From Hyphomicrobiales bacterium (GTDB lineage Bacteria; Pseudomonadota; Alphaproteobacteria; Rhizobiales; Devosiaceae), in the NCBI GenBank assembly GCA_015490455.1, contig WFXU01000064.1, positions 1 to 40,674 on the forward strand: DNA of 40,674 nt, given 5' to 3'. Below are positions 17,890 through 27,949 of the stretch, piece after piece (the first letter of the stretch is position 1; each line of letters starts with the position of its first letter). The notes under the pieces were generated by a model. That model was given only the letters and a program-made list of their open reading frames with translations. It did not search any database and had not been told where the DNA came from. A program made the position numbers and the translations under genes.

Positions 17890-19254
17890 TTATTCCTTCT
17901 TTGGTGGAAAAGCCTCATTGCTTTTATTCCCAAGAATTAAATCAATAGCATAATTTAATTGCGTATCTTTTGTTGCATCACTTGGCACATAAACAGAAGA
18001 GCCAACCTCTGCTTCTTCTTCCTCGCCATTTATATGTCCCTCAAGCGCTGCCTCACCAACAATTGTATCTTTGCCTTTTAATTCATCGGGAACATTTTGG
18101 AAAACTTCAATATCGGGACTAATCCCCAAAGCCTGAATTGAACGGTTACTTGGAGTATAATAGCGCGAAGTGGTGAGGCGCATTGCTCCATCATCACCTA
18201 AATAAATAATATTTTGCACAGTTCCTTTGCCAAATGAACGGGTACCAATTAAGGTTGCGCGCCTTTGATCTTGCAGGGCGCCGGCTAAAATTTCGGAAGC
18301 AGAAGCTGAACCGCCATTAATCAAAACAATGAGCGGAATATCTGCAATTAAACGATCAAGTTCATCAGGTTTGGCTTCATAGCGGGCACTTTCATTTTCA
18401 CTTCTTCCCCTAGTTAAAACAATAACTCCCTTATCAAGAAAAGCATCGGCAACAGCAACCGCCTGATCTACCAGACCGCCCGGATTATTTCTAAGATCCA
18501 ATATTAACCCTTTGGGAGGATTATTATTAAGTTCGGCAAAAATTCCCCTTATACCTTCCTCTATACCCGAAAAGGCTTGGGCAGAAAATTGGCTAAGGCG
18601 TAAAATGCCAATATTTTTTTCTACATACCAGCGCACCGCACTAACCGAAATAATATCGCGAATAATTTCAAATTTTAGCGGTTCATCAACTCCCTCACGC
18701 ACAACGGTTAGAACAATTTTTGTGCCAACATCTCCCTTCATTATTGAAACTGCTTCATCTAGCGTCATGCCCTTAACGGATTTTCCATCTAGTTCGGTGA
18801 TTAAATCATTGGCTAAAAGTCCGGCTCTAAAGGCTGGCGTATCATCAATTGGAGCGACGATTTTTACATAGCCATCCTCCATTGTCACCTGAATTCCCAA
18901 ACCGCCAAATTTGCCTGAAGTATCCTGCATCATTTCTTCATAGGCTTCTGGTGTCAAATAGCCCGAATGAGGATCTAGCGAGGTTAACATTCCTTCAATT
19001 GCTGCGCGAATTAGCTCCTTTTCATCGGGAACATCAACATATTCGGCACGGATTCTATCAAATACTTCGCCAAATAATATTAAATCATCATATATTTCAT
19101 CTTGCTGACGCTCTATTGGTTCATTTTCTGTTTGCTCATTATATTGCGCATTTGCCAATATGGGGGGAAATAAAAATATTAAAGCGCAAAAAATAAAGAG
19201 GAAAATTTTTTTCATTTGTGCAAATTTTGACATAGTCGGAAATAAAAATAGCAT
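17890..19254 (-). CDS. ctpA: Carboxyl-terminal processing protease CtpA (S41)
   Basis: Periplasmic serine protease cleaving the C-termini of envelope proteins, in other bacteria including peptidoglycan hydrolases. The 454-residue precursor has a hydrophobic leader ending ILANAQ (about 14-37), a PDZ domain (about 120-205), and an S41 core with GGSASASEILAG (S318) and FGKGTVQ (K343), the Ser-Lys dyad. I keep the ATG at 19254 because GGAT lies upstream; in-frame ATGs at 19233 and 19215 have none. It follows envC by three bases, a pairing that makes functional sense since CtpA-type proteases control murein hydrolases. Confidence 0.95.
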   Translation of the reverse strand: MLFLFPTMSKFAQMKKIFLFIFCALIFLFPPILANAQYNEQTENEPIERQQDEIYDDLILFGEVFDRIRAEYVDVPDEKELIRAAIEGMLTSLDPHSGYLTPEAYEEMMQDTSGKFGGLGIQVTMEDGYVKIVAPIDDTPAFRAGLLANDLITELDGKSVKGMTLDEAVSIMKGDVGTKIVLTVVREGVDEPLKFEIIRDIISVSAVRWYVEKNIGILRLSQFSAQAFSGIEEGIRGIFAELNNNPPKGLILDLRNNPGGLVDQAVAVADAFLDKGVIVLTRGRSENESARYEAKPDELDRLIADIPLIVLINGGSASASEILAGALQDQRRATLIGTRSFGKGTVQNIIYLGDDGAMRLTTSRYYTPSNRSIQALGISPDIEVFQNVPDELKGKDTIVGEAALEGHINGEEEEAEVGSSVYVPSDATKDTQLNYAIDLILGNKSNEAFPPKKE

Positions 19255-19257
19255 ATT

Positions 19258-20649
19258 TTATCCAGTTTGATTTATTTGACCTTTATCCGCCCACCACTCC
19301 TTAGGATTGAACGGTATATCTTGTTTTCTTAATTCAACATAGAGCGTTGGGCGCGAAATTGAACTATTATTTATAATTGCTCTGGCAATATTTCTACTCC
19401 CCATAATTCCAATTGGTTCTCCGCGCAAGACAAATTGTCCAAGCTCCACATTAGTTTTTTCCATCCCCGCCAATAGGATTGTGTAATCATTACCCAAATT
19501 CATGATAATAATTTGACCATAATCTAAATATGGTCCCTTATAAACTACCCAGCCATCATTTGGCGCTATGACTTGGGCTTGCGCACGCGTTACAATGGAA
19601 ATTCCCTTGCTTTTTCCTGCAAAACCATCATCATCACCAAATTTACTAACTATTACTCCTGCTGCGGGCAGGGCTAAATAGCCTTTGGATTTTTCAAACG
19701 GAATTGCCGGCGAACTTCTTTTTAGATTAGCGTAAGCCAAAGCTATTTCTTTTGGCGTTGATGGAGGCATTTGTGCTTCTAAAGACTGTAAATTAACGGC
19801 ATTTTGTGCATTATTTTGCTGTCCTTGTTGTTCATTATTATTTTTGATTAATTCTTCAAGCGATTTTACTTGTTCAGATAATTGCTGTTTTTTTATCGCC
19901 CCTTGCTCCATTTGCTGCTTTAAGCTAGCCAATTCTTTTTCGCGCGCTTCTATCAATAGGGCAATACGCAATTGTTCCTGTGCCAGAATTTCTAAATTAG
20001 CGCGGAATTTATCCTCCTCATCAAAGGCTTTTTGCCGTATAATATTTAGCTCTTGTAGGTCTTTTCTTACATTTTGGGCTTCTAAATGTAATTGGGGCAA
20101 AATTGCCGATATTAACATAGCACTACGCGCCGAACTTAGCGCATCAGTTGGATCAATCAAAAGTGCAGGCGCAGGGGAGCGCCCAAGACGCTGTAAAGCT
20201 GCCAAAATATTTGCAATATCCTCATTAGTTCCATCTAGCCTTTTCTCAATGATTTTCTGCTGCGCCAATAAATTTGCCAAATTTTCTTCAATAGCACTAA
20301 CCTCTATTTCTGCTAATTTCACCCTTTGTGCACTGGCAATTAATTCGGCCGTTAATTCGGTTCTATTGCGGGAAATTTCTTCCATTTTTTTGCGAAGTTT
20401 TTTATTTTGTTCTTCGCTCAATTTTATTGAATTTTCAATTTCTCTTATTTGTTCATAAATATCGCCACTTATTGGCTTGTCCTTAATTTGTTCATTTTGA
20501 TTATTTACTTCTTGAGCAATGGTAAATTGAAAAAAAACAAGAATTATGAGGAAAAATAAAATAGATAAAATTAACGTAAAAAATGCAGCCCTACCCCTGA
20601 TATTGAGAGGAAAATCTACTTGTTTATCAAACAATATTTGGCGAATCAT
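19258..20649 (-). CDS. envC: EnvC-like murein hydrolase activator
   Basis: Activator of division amidases. The 463-residue protein has one N-terminal membrane segment (about 22-46), long coiled-coil heptads (about 50-290, rich in Glu, Lys, Leu, Gln) and a C-terminal LytM/M23 domain (about 320-463). That domain lacks metal ligands: the usual HxxxD-type site reads GKSKGISI and the last HxH reads YVELR. It is therefore an activator and not an active endopeptidase, as in E. coli EnvC. Ribosome binding site is weak. It is 45 bases downstream of rlmH. Confidence 0.9.
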   Translation of the reverse strand: MIRQILFDKQVDFPLNIRGRAAFFTLILSILFFLIILVFFQFTIAQEVNNQNEQIKDKPISGDIYEQIREIENSIKLSEEQNKKLRKKMEEISRNRTELTAELIASAQRVKLAEIEVSAIEENLANLLAQQKIIEKRLDGTNEDIANILAALQRLGRSPAPALLIDPTDALSSARSAMLISAILPQLHLEAQNVRKDLQELNIIRQKAFDEEDKFRANLEILAQEQLRIALLIEAREKELASLKQQMEQGAIKKQQLSEQVKSLEELIKNNNEQQGQQNNAQNAVNLQSLEAQMPPSTPKEIALAYANLKRSSPAIPFEKSKGYLALPAAGVIVSKFGDDDGFAGKSKGISIVTRAQAQVIAPNDGWVVYKGPYLDYGQIIIMNLGNDYTILLAGMEKTNVELGQFVLRGEPIGIMGSRNIARAIINNSSISRPTLYVELRKQDIPFNPKEWWADKGQINQTG

Positions 20650-20694
20650 TTATTCAATCTAAACTAGGATAATATTTCATTCAAATTACATATA

Positions 20695-21174
20695 TTATTT
20701 ATGATAAGGATGATTGGTTAAAATTGTTGTTAAGCGATAAAGTTGCTCCATCAACATTATGCGCACTAATTGATGCGGCCAGGTTAGAGAAGAAAAGGAT
20801 AAAACCATATCAGCCTTTGCCATTATTATCTTATCAAGACCATCGGGGCCGCCAATAATAAATTGAAGTTCTTTTTCTCCCTCATCGCGCCAATCAGCTA
20901 TTTTTTGCGTAAATTGCGCAGAATTAATATTTTGGCCTCCCTCATACAGAACAATAATTTTTGCATTTTTCTTAATATTAGCTAAAATTAATTTAGCTTC
21001 CTGCTCTTTTCGCCTTTCCTTATTATTTGCTTTAGCTTCAGCTATTTCAATAATATTAAATCCGTCTAAACCTATTTGTTTACCGATTTTTTTTGCGCGC
21101 TCCCCATAACGGCTAAGTAAAATCTGTTCGGCACCCTCCTTCATACGCCCAACGGCAATAATGCCAATATTCAT
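20695..21174 (-). CDS. rlmH: 23S rRNA pseudouridine-1915 N3-methyltransferase RlmH
   Basis: SPOUT methyltransferase modifying helix 69 of 23S rRNA in assembled 70S ribosomes. The 159-residue protein carries FIIGGPDGLDK and the very conserved C-terminus LSFSSLTWPHQLVRIMLMEQ followed by LYRLTTILTNHPYHK, which together form the knotted SAM site. It starts one base after the rsfS stop; the rsfS-rlmH pair is widely conserved. Confidence 0.97.
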   Translation of the reverse strand: MNIGIIAVGRMKEGAEQILLSRYGERAKKIGKQIGLDGFNIIEIAEAKANNKERRKEQEAKLILANIKKNAKIIVLYEGGQNINSAQFTQKIADWRDEGEKELQFIIGGPDGLDKIIMAKADMVLSFSSLTWPHQLVRIMLMEQLYRLTTILTNHPYHK

Positions 21175-21576
21175 CTAATTTTCATCACCTTCAAATTGTG
21201 CTGACCAAATTTTTTCAATATTATAAAAATCTCGCACTTCCGGCCTAAATATATGAATAATAACATCACCCGCATCAACCAAAACCCAATCACAATGGGG
21301 CAAACCTTCTATGCGCGGTTTGGGAAATTTATTATCCTTTAGAGCTTTGGATAAATGATCAGCAATTGCCCCAACATGGCGGTGAGAGCGACCAGAAGCG
21401 ATTATCATATAGTCAGCAAGACTAGACTTACCTCTAATATCAATAGAAACAATATTTTCTGCCTTAGAATCCTTTAGGCTCTCAATCACAATGTCAACCA
21501 GAAGGGCTGAAATATTTTTCGCACCAATAGTTTTTTTCTCTTTGCTGGCGCTTTTTTTATTCTGCGAAATGGCCAT
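21175..21576 (-). CDS. rsfS: Ribosomal silencing factor RsfS
   Basis: Binds ribosomal protein L14 and blocks subunit joining in starved cells. The 133-residue protein has a Lys-rich 20-residue start and the DUF143 core with DIRGKSSLADYMIIASGRS, HVGAIADHL and DWVLVDAGDVIIHIF. With hpf at the left edge, the window holds two ribosome-dormancy factors. Located between nadD and rlmH as in many bacteria. Confidence 0.95.
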   Translation of the reverse strand: MAISQNKKSASKEKKTIGAKNISALLVDIVIESLKDSKAENIVSIDIRGKSSLADYMIIASGRSHRHVGAIADHLSKALKDNKFPKPRIEGLPHCDWVLVDAGDVIIHIFRPEVRDFYNIEKIWSAQFEGDEN

Positions 21577-21692
21577 TTAACTTAGACCACTCTGCATTGG
21601 GATATACCCGTTAATCATATATTTTATTCCCAATAGTTATACTATCCTACTAACCGCCAATATATGGAGTTTTTACCCATCTTGTAAAGAAG

Positions 21693-22325
21693 CTATTTTT
21701 GTTTTTCTCTGATTTTACTTGATGATTGCGCGGAACTAATCCCATTTAGAAAAATCCAAGAAGGAGCTTTGCTATTGGGAAGTAATTTTTCTTTCCCCAG
21801 AGCAAGTCGGAAATTTCTTAAATTTATTGCCGCTTTTGAAAATAGAGCTTTTCTATTTGTTCCGGGTCGTGCATAAATTGCCATTGGCAATAATTTAGCT
21901 ATATCGCGCCAGCGATACCATTTATGAAAATTATAAAAATTATCGCTTCCCATAATCCAGACAAATCTTCTATCTGCCAATTTATCGAGTAAATAAGAAA
22001 GGCTGTCATAACTATAATTAAATCCATATTTTGCTTCAAAGGCGGTTAGGCGAATATTTGGTGATTTTATCAAATTTTCTGCATATGATATTCTTTCGTT
22101 CAAAGAAGCCAAATTATCATTCTTTTTTAGGGGATTGCCTGGCGTAAATAGCCACCAGACAATATCAAGATTAAGCCTTTTTCTTACCTGCTCAGAAATT
22201 AACATATGTCCCTCATGCGCAGGGTTAAAACTGCCCCCCAACAATCCTATACGCATATTGGGGGTTGAATAGGGCAATTTATAAAAATTATTTAGCTTTG
22301 CATTTTGGCGCAAAATTCTTCTCAC
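21693..22325 (-). CDS. nadD: Nicotinate-nucleotide adenylyltransferase NadD
   Basis: Makes deamido-NAD from nicotinate mononucleotide and ATP. The 210-residue protein has the nucleotidyltransferase motif GLLGGSFNPAHEGH (27-40) and the ISSAQSSSKIR-type second motif near the C-terminus. The 23-residue extension before MRIGLLGG resembles the extension usual in rhizobial NadD (a Pro-His/Tyr-Ser stretch), so I keep the upstream start. A 116-base gap with no obvious signal separates it from rsfS. Confidence 0.93.
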   Translation of the reverse strand: MRRILRQNAKLNNFYKLPYSTPNMRIGLLGGSFNPAHEGHMLISEQVRKRLNLDIVWWLFTPGNPLKKNDNLASLNERISYAENLIKSPNIRLTAFEAKYGFNYSYDSLSYLLDKLADRRFVWIMGSDNFYNFHKWYRWRDIAKLLPMAIYARPGTNRKALFSKAAINLRNFRLALGKEKLLPNSKAPSWIFLNGISSAQSSSKIREKQK

Positions 22326-22368
22326 ATATATTATCGATATTATTGACGCACCCGCCTATAAAGCACGC

Positions 22369-23640
22369 TTATCTGGGGCGAACTTGCCCTGAGCCATGCA
22401 CTAAATATTTGAAGCTGGTTAATTGCTCAACCCCGACTGGCCCACGCGCATGCATTTTTCCGGTAGCAATACCAATTTCTGCCCCCATACCAAATTCACC
22501 CCCATCAGCAAATTGAGTTGAAGCATTATGCATTAAAATGGCGCTATCAATATTTTTGAAAAATTTTTCAACCGCTTTATTATCTTCGGCCACTATGCTT
22601 TCAGTATGGCCGGAGGAATATTTATTTATATGCGAAATTGCCGCCTCAACCCCACTGACAATTTTTACCGAAATTATCGCGTCAAGATATTCTGTTGACC
22701 AATCCAATTCATTTGCTTCTTTAGATTGGGGAATTATTTTTACTACCCTCTCATCGCCCCTTATTTCGCAGCCCGCCTCTATTAGCGAATTGCAAATTGG
22801 CTCTAAATGAGTATTTATAAGGGCTTCATCAATTAAAAGAGTTTCGGCCGCCCCACAAATTCCGGTGCGACGCATTTTGGAATTTAACGCAATTTGCACT
22901 GCCATATTTAATTTTGCACTTTCATGAATATAAAGATGACATATGCCCTCAAGATGTGAAAATACGGGAACACGCGCTTCTTTTTGCACTCTGGCGACTA
23001 ATCCTGAGCCACCACGCGGCACAATTACATCAATATTACCATTTAACCCGCTTAACATATGCCCAACTGCTTCGCGCTCGGTGGTTGTTACTAATTGCAC
23101 CACATCTTCAGGCAGGCCAGCCTCTTTTAACCCTTTAATCAAAGCCTTATGAATAGCAGTTGAAGAAAAAAAGCTATCCGACCCCCCTCGTAAAATTGCG
23201 GCATTACCCGATTTAAGGCAAAGAGCGCCCGCATCGGCAGTAACATTGGGACGGCTCTCATAAATTATGCCAATTACTCCAAGCGGCGTTCTTACCCTTT
23301 CAATAGTCAAACCTGAAGGCACACTCCATTTAGCAATTATTTTGCCGATTGGATCATCTAATTTTGCTATTTGTTTTAAGCTATTTGCAATTGAATTAAT
23401 CCGCTTTTCATCTAGCATCAACCTATCCAGCAAAGCGGTAGACAAATTTTTCTCTCTACCATTTTTCATATCTTTTTCATTTGCCTGCAAAATTTTATCT
23501 TTTGAATTTACCAGCTCATCAGCAGCCATATTTAGCGCAAGATTTTTTTGCTTTGTGCTGGCAGTTGCAAGAATTTTTGCGGCATTTTTAGCGCGCTCAC
23601 CAATGTCAGCCATTAGTGAATTAATATTAATTTCATTCAT
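22369..23640 (-). CDS. proA: Gamma-glutamyl phosphate reductase ProA
   Basis: Second step of proline synthesis, reducing glutamyl-5-phosphate to the semialdehyde with NADPH. The 423-residue protein is an aldehyde-dehydrogenase-fold enzyme with [26 protein letters not shown] and the catalytic cysteine in [14 protein letters not shown] start at ATG 23640, which has GAAGAG upstream and overlaps the proB stop by eight bases; the ATG at 23667 sits with no spacing from its nearest ribosome-binding-like sequence. Confidence 0.96.
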   Translation of the reverse strand: MNEININSLMADIGERAKNAAKILATASTKQKNLALNMAADELVNSKDKILQANEKDMKNGREKNLSTALLDRLMLDEKRINSIANSLKQIAKLDDPIGKIIAKWSVPSGLTIERVRTPLGVIGIIYESRPNVTADAGALCLKSGNAAILRGGSDSFFSSTAIHKALIKGLKEAGLPEDVVQLVTTTEREAVGHMLSGLNGNIDVIVPRGGSGLVARVQKEARVPVFSHLEGICHLYIHESAKLNMAVQIALNSKMRRTGICGAAETLLIDEALINTHLEPICNSLIEAGCEIRGDERVVKIIPQSKEANELDWSTEYLDAIISVKIVSGVEAAISHINKYSSGHTESIVAEDNKAVEKFFKNIDSAILMHNASTQFADGGEFGMGAEIGIATGKMHARGPVGVEQLTSFKYLVHGSGQVRPR

Positions 23641-24790
23641 AATTTTCTCTTCTATTTTCTTTATCATCTTCCAAAAATAATACTAAATTATCGGCATGCA
23701 CTAATTCGGTACGATTTTTTGCCCCAAAAAGCCCAATTATAGCCTCGCTTTTTTTACCCTTAGCAAGGTTTGCCTCCTCATTATCCATGCCCGCTAAACC
23801 ACGCGCAATTTCCTTGCCATCTGCAATTATGGAAACCGCATCGCCGCGCGAAAATTTCCCCTCAATTTTAGTAACCCCGATTGGTAAAAGCGAGTTACCT
23901 CTTTTTAGTGCATTTGCTGCACCCTCATCAATATGAATTTCGCCAAGCACTTCAAGCGAACCTAAAATCCATCTTTTTCTGGCCGCCCTATGAGTTTGAT
24001 TGGCAACGAATAAACTATGTCTAGCACCATTTAACAAGGCAGTAATTGGGTTTGGCTTAGTTCCACTACTAATAATCATATTAGTGCCTGCTTGGGTAGC
24101 AAGTTTTGCCGCCTCAATTTTGGTAATCATACCCCCACGCGATAAATGGCTGGCAGCACCTTTAGCCATTGCTTCAATTTCATCGGTGATTTTATCAATC
24201 TTTGCTATATGTTTAGCATTTTTATTATTTTCTGGAGGCATATTATAAAGCCCATCAACATCAGATAAAATAATTAGACAATCCGCTTCAACCATGCTGG
24301 CAACACGGGCGCTTAATCTATCATTATCACCATAGCGAATTTCAGCAGTAGCAACGCTGTCATTCTCATTGATAATAGGCACAGCTCTAAGTTTTAATAA
24401 GGTGGAAATTGTGGTTTTAGCATTTAGAAAAAGGCGGCGCTGTTCGGTTATATTTGGCGTTAATAAAATCTGCCCGCTAATAATATTATATTTTGCCAAA
24501 GCATCATTCCAATATTGGGAGAGAGAAATTTGCCCAACACTTGCAGCGGCCTGTAATTGTTCAAGCGGCAAAGTCTTTGCGTTCAAATTTAATATTTTCC
24601 GCCCCAACATTACTGCGCCCGAAGAAACTATTATAATTTCATAATTTTCACTTTTCAGAGCAGCAATATCACTGGCCAGAGAATCCAACCATTTTTCACG
24701 CAAAACCGAACTTTCCTTATCAATAAGCAGGGAAGAGCCAATTTTTATTACTAGCCTTTTATATTTTGCAATTGGGTTTAGGGTGTCCAT
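23633..24790 (-). CDS. proB: Glutamate 5-kinase ProB with PUA domain
   Basis: First step of proline synthesis. The 385-residue protein has an amino-acid-kinase domain (about 8-265: [55 protein letters not shown]) followed by a C-terminal PUA domain (about 285-365: [22 protein letters not shown]). The kinase domain carries the proline feedback site in the family. It overlaps obgE by 13 bases and proA by eight, so translation is coupled. Confidence 0.96.
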   Translation of the reverse strand: MDTLNPIAKYKRLVIKIGSSLLIDKESSVLREKWLDSLASDIAALKSENYEIIIVSSGAVMLGRKILNLNAKTLPLEQLQAAASVGQISLSQYWNDALAKYNIISGQILLTPNITEQRRLFLNAKTTISTLLKLRAVPIINENDSVATAEIRYGDNDRLSARVASMVEADCLIILSDVDGLYNMPPENNKNAKHIAKIDKITDEIEAMAKGAASHLSRGGMITKIEAAKLATQAGTNMIISSGTKPNPITALLNGARHSLFVANQTHRAARKRWILGSLEVLGEIHIDEGAANALKRGNSLLPIGVTKIEGKFSRGDAVSIIADGKEIARGLAGMDNEEANLAKGKKSEAIIGLFGAKNRTELVHADNLVLFLEDDKENRRENYE

Positions 24791-25821
24791 TTGACTATTT
24801 CTTCTGTTTGCTTATTAATTTGCTCTTTTTTTCTATGAGATTTTATTTTTTCATTGGTTTTTTGAAGGATTTTATCTATATTTTTGTGGCCTACACCAGA
24901 AGCTAAAAATATTTCCTTCTTTGTATAATCCTGTAGGATTTTTTGTTTTTTTCTTGCTTCCCCTTCCCCTAGCGCATCAATTTTATTTAATATTATTATT
25001 TCACTCTTTTTTTCTAGCCCATTACCATATGCGGCAAGTTCTTTACGGATAATATTATAAGAATCAATAATATTTTCATTCATTATATCAATCAAATGTA
25101 ATAGGACCGAACAACGCTCAACATGTCCTAAAAATCTATCTCCAATCCCTGCCCCCTTATGCGCACCCTTAATAAGGCCGGGAATATCGGCTAAAACAAA
25201 ATCCTCCCCCCCAATTGAAACAACACCAAGATTGGGATGTAGGGTAGTAAATGGATAATCGGCAATTTTTGGCTTAGCGGCAGAGACAACCGAAAGAAAA
25301 GTGGATTTACCAGCATTGGGTAAGCCAATAAGGCCGGCATCAGCAATTAATTTTAGGCGCAACCAAATCCATTTTTCTTCTCCCTCAAGCCCGGGATTAG
25401 CATGGCGAGGAGCTTGATTTGTTGAACTTTTGAAATGGGCATTACCAAAACCACCATTACCCCCCCTTAATAATATTTCTCTTTGTCCTATTTTGGTTAA
25501 GTCAGCAATTATTGTTTTATTATCATCTTCAAAAATTTGCGTTCCAACCGGAACTTTAAGAATAATATCTTTGCCTGCCGCGCCAGAGCGGTTTTTTCCC
25601 ATACCGTGCATACCTGTCTGCGCCTTAAAATGTTGTTGATAGCGATAATCAATAAGCGTATTTAACCCTTCAACCGCCTCAACAATAATATCGCCCCCCT
25701 TGCCACCATTACCGCCATCAGGGCCGCCAAATTCAACATAAGCCTCACGCCTAAATGAAACAGCACCCGCCCCGCCATTGCCGCTTTTAATAAATATTTT
25801 CACCTGATCAAGAAATTTCAT
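24778..25821 (-). CDS. obgE: GTPase ObgE/CgtA
   Basis: Essential ribosome-assembly and stress GTPase binding the 50S subunit. The 347-residue protein has the glycine-rich Obg domain (1-158, for example [13 protein letters not shown] and [13 protein letters not shown]) and the G domain with [11 protein letters not shown] (G1), [14 protein letters not shown] (G3) and NKIDALG (G4). It lacks a long acidic C-terminal tail, ending shortly after the G domain. It overlaps the upstream GNAT gene by 14 bases. Confidence 0.97.
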   Translation of the reverse strand: MKFLDQVKIFIKSGNGGAGAVSFRREAYVEFGGPDGGNGGKGGDIIVEAVEGLNTLIDYRYQQHFKAQTGMHGMGKNRSGAAGKDIILKVPVGTQIFEDDNKTIIADLTKIGQREILLRGGNGGFGNAHFKSSTNQAPRHANPGLEGEEKWIWLRLKLIADAGLIGLPNAGKSTFLSVVSAAKPKIADYPFTTLHPNLGVVSIGGEDFVLADIPGLIKGAHKGAGIGDRFLGHVERCSVLLHLIDIMNENIIDSYNIIRKELAAYGNGLEKKSEIIILNKIDALGEGEARKKQKILQDYTKKEIFLASGVGHKNIDKILQKTNEKIKSHRKKEQINKQTEEIVKWTP

Positions 25822-26350
25822 TTTTTACTTTCTCATAAATTGCGCGCGTTAGCATTGTGTCTATATTTTCTACATATTTATTTTGTGCGGGGCAAAATAA
25901 AGATGTTGTTCCTAATTTAACAAAACCCAATTTTTGCTGAATTTTTAGCGAAGCTATATTAAAATGGAGTGCGCCGGAAAATATTTTATTTATTTTGGAA
26001 TTAGCAAAAAAATATTCGATAATAGATTGTGCCGCCTCAAAACCATAAGCATTATTCCAATATTGTTTCATCAGCCAATAAGAAAGAGTGGGCTTTCCTG
26101 ATTTTTCACTAAACCCAATTCCCCCAACAAATTCATTATTCTTTAATTCTATCATAAAATAGCTCTCATTTATAATATTCTTATTCGCTATTTTTTGCTT
26201 TAACCAATCTTTGGCCATGACCAAATTATAAGGATGGGGGACAAGTAAAAATTTAGCTATTTCATAATCCCCCAACCCATTGACCAAATTTTGTGCATCA
26301 TTCATTTTGGGAGGGCGCAAAATAAGACGCTTTGTTATAATTTTATGCAT
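25808..26350 (-). CDS. GNAT-family N-acetyltransferase (RimJ-like), second of a tandem pair
   Basis: A 180-residue GNAT protein of the Acetyltransf_3 (RimJ/RimL-like) group: [14 protein letters not shown] at the start, and a weakly conserved acetyl-CoA region around [19 protein letters not shown]. The usual Q/RxxGxG/A loop is eroded (YWNNAYG), so activity may be reduced. ATG 26350 has GAGAA upstream and overlaps the preceding GNAT stop by eight bases. A GNAT gene between rpmA and obgE is common in Hyphomicrobiales; the target is not known. Confidence 0.85.
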   Translation of the reverse strand: MHKIITKRLILRPPKMNDAQNLVNGLGDYEIAKFLLVPHPYNLVMAKDWLKQKIANKNIINESYFMIELKNNEFVGGIGFSEKSGKPTLSYWLMKQYWNNAYGFEAAQSIIEYFFANSKINKIFSGALHFNIASLKIQQKLGFVKLGTTSLFCPAQNKYVENIDTMLTRAIYEKVKNEIS

Positions 26351-26879
26351 TATTATTCTCATATTTCAGATAGCTTACCATAACACCCTTATGCGGTCCG
26401 CAATTATCTATTTTCTCCTTAGTAATTATAAATCCGCATTTTTTTAGCACTCTTATTGAGGCAATATTTTTTGAAATTGCGTGCGCAAATATTTGTTTAA
26501 CTCCAATTTTTCTTGCTTCAACAATTAAAGCCCTAACCGCTTCAGTTGCATATCCCTTTCCCCAATAAGGCTCACCAACCCAATAACCAAGTTCAACACC
26601 CGACTTACAATTTAGATGATAGCCAGCAACACCAATAAATTCTTTATCTTTAGTTATAATAGCATAGGCATGTTCCTCTTTTGAGCGGGCTAAATTATTG
26701 ATAAAATCTATTGCATGTTCGTGCCTGTAAGGGTTAGGAAGCCGTTCCAAAAATTTATGAATATTTTTATTATTAGCCAATTGTTGTAATGCTAAAGCAT
26801 CATCAAGCTTTGGCGCGCGCAAGATTAAGCGCTCACAAATTATACTATCCGGTAATTGAGAGGAAGCCATATTATTCAT
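26343..26879 (-). CDS. GNAT-family N-acetyltransferase (RimJ-like), first of a tandem pair
   Basis: A 178-residue GNAT protein: CERLILRAPKLDDALALQ at the start and ELGYWVGEPYWGKGYATEA, an intact acetyl-CoA-binding loop, followed by NIASIRVLKKCGF. ATG 26879 is preceded by GGAGAG; an upstream start at 26918 would lie inside the terminator hairpin. It and the next gene are paralogues and overlap by eight bases. The intact motif here and the eroded one downstream suggest duplication followed by divergence. Confidence 0.87.
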   Translation of the reverse strand: MNNMASSQLPDSIICERLILRAPKLDDALALQQLANNKNIHKFLERLPNPYRHEHAIDFINNLARSKEEHAYAIITKDKEFIGVAGYHLNCKSGVELGYWVGEPYWGKGYATEAVRALIVEARKIGVKQIFAHAISKNIASIRVLKKCGFIITKEKIDNCGPHKGVMVSYLKYENNNA

Positions 26880-26897
26880 AATTCTCTCCAAAATAAT

Positions 26898-26930
26898 AAG
26901 GGGAGCCTGCTGTTCCAAGCTCCCCTTTTT
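26898..26930 (-). terminator. Terminator/attenuator after rpmA
   Basis: AAGGGGAGC (26898-26906) and GCTCCCCTT (26919-26927) form a perfect nine-pair stem with a 12-base loop. On the minus strand the stem is followed by TTATTATTTT; on plus by TTT. It lies 57 bases past rpmA and only about eight bases before the ribosome binding site of the first GNAT gene, so it likely ends most ribosomal-protein transcripts while letting some reach GNAT-GNAT-obgE-proBA. Confidence 0.75.
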
Positions 26931-26983
26931 AAGAAGTTTAACTTGCTGGAGAGTTTGTCACCAGCAATATATTACTGGTAATA

Positions 26984-27247
26984 TTAAGCTGGCTTTGCCG
27001 GCTCAACCGAAACAAAGCTCTTATTGCCAGAACGGGTAGTAAATTTTACATTGCCATCAATAAGAGCAAAAATTGTATGATCTTTACCTAGACCAACATT
27101 TTCTCCGGCGTGCCATTTTGTGCCGCGTTGACGCACAATAATATTGCCGGCAACCACTTTCTCCCCGCCAAATTTTTTAACGCCTAAACGCCGCCCCGCA
27201 CTATCGCGACCATTACGTGATGAGCCACCTGCCTTTTTATGTGCCAT
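26984..27247 (-). CDS. rpmA: 50S ribosomal protein L27
   Basis: L27 lies near the peptidyl transferase centre. The 87-residue protein begins [16 protein letters not shown], with the conserved basic N-terminal arm directly at the start and no Firmicutes-type cleaved leader, and continues [14 protein letters not shown] and [13 protein letters not shown]. It is three bases downstream of rplU. Confidence 0.98.
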   Translation of the reverse strand: MAHKKAGGSSRNGRDSAGRRLGVKKFGGEKVVAGNIIVRQRGTKWHAGENVGLGKDHTIFALIDGNVKFTTRSGNKSFVSVEPAKPA

Positions 27248-27250
27248 AAT

Positions 27251-27949
27251 TTACGCTCCTTTATCCTTTGCCTCAGCCTTAGCACCACTAGCTTTAGTCT
27301 TTGCCTTTTGGTCAATTTTAGCGCGCGGAGCTTTACCGGCAATAAGCTCCTTTGCCTGCTCAACCCATTCATCACGCTCAATACGACCCTTAAAATTCAA
27401 CTCAGCATCAATACGCTCAATATCCTCTTTGCTAAAAGCAGCAATATCTTTCAGTGATTTAACGCCCAATGAGTGTAATTTCTTTTCCAAAGCAGGACCA
27501 ACACCAGAAATAAGTTTAATATCATCAATAAACTCATTTCCTGCCTGTTTTGCTGCCTTTTTGGCAGGGGCTGTTTTTGCTTTAGCGCTTGTTGCCTTTT
27601 TGGCAGTTGTTGCTTTTTTCTTGCTTGGTTTTTTGCCATCAAGCAAAATCTCACTAATACGAACAGTTGTTAATATTTGCCGGTGTCCATTGCGACGGCG
27701 ATAGCCATGCCGGCGTTTTTTCTTAAAAATAATAATGGTTTTTTGCTTTTTCGTCTCAATCAATTCGCCCGCAACTGAAGCACCTTCAACCAAAGGATTG
27801 CCAATTTTTATTTCAGAATCCGAACCAACCATTAAAATATTATCAAACAGCACATTATCGCCCGGCTGTCCGTCTATTTTTTCAATTTTTATAATATCAT
27901 TTTCGGCAACCCTATATTGTTTGCCGCCAGTTTTTAATATTGCAAACAT
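27251..27949 (-). CDS. rplU: 50S ribosomal protein L21 with helix-hairpin-helix extension
   Basis: Residues 1-103 are L21 ([14 protein letters not shown], then [11 protein letters not shown] before the end of the domain). A Lys/Ala-rich linker (about 104-145) and a helix-hairpin-helix domain (about 147-205: [18 protein letters not shown], then [18 protein letters not shown]) follow, then a charged tail. The total of 232 residues is about twice ordinary L21. Extended L21 of this type is known from Hyphomicrobiales; what the extension binds is not established. ATG 27949 has GAGAGAGAA upstream, better than TTG 27961. Confidence 0.95.
   Translation of the reverse strand: MFAILKTGGKQYRVAENDIIKIEKIDGQPGDNVLFDNILMVGSDSEIKIGNPLVEGASVAGELIETKKQKTIIIFKKKRRHGYRRRNGHRQILTTVRISEILLDGKKPSKKKATTAKKATSAKAKTAPAKKAAKQAGNEFIDDIKLISGVGPALEKKLHSLGVKSLKDIAAFSKEDIERIDAELNFKGRIERDEWVEQAKELIAGKAPRAKIDQKAKTKASGAKAEAKDKGA

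Noticed and set aside
19258-20649. Active M23 zinc endopeptidase
   Set aside because: The metal-binding His and Asp positions are replaced; the coiled coil plus degenerate LytM layout is that of EnvC activators.
22914-23138. Plus-strand frames opposite proA
   Set aside because: Shadows of proA; no initiation signals and residue use unlike the real genes.
27144-27704. 186-codon plus-strand frame opposite rplU/rpmA
   Set aside because: Antisense of the Lys/Ala-rich L21 tail gives an Ala/Leu/Phe-rich false membrane protein.
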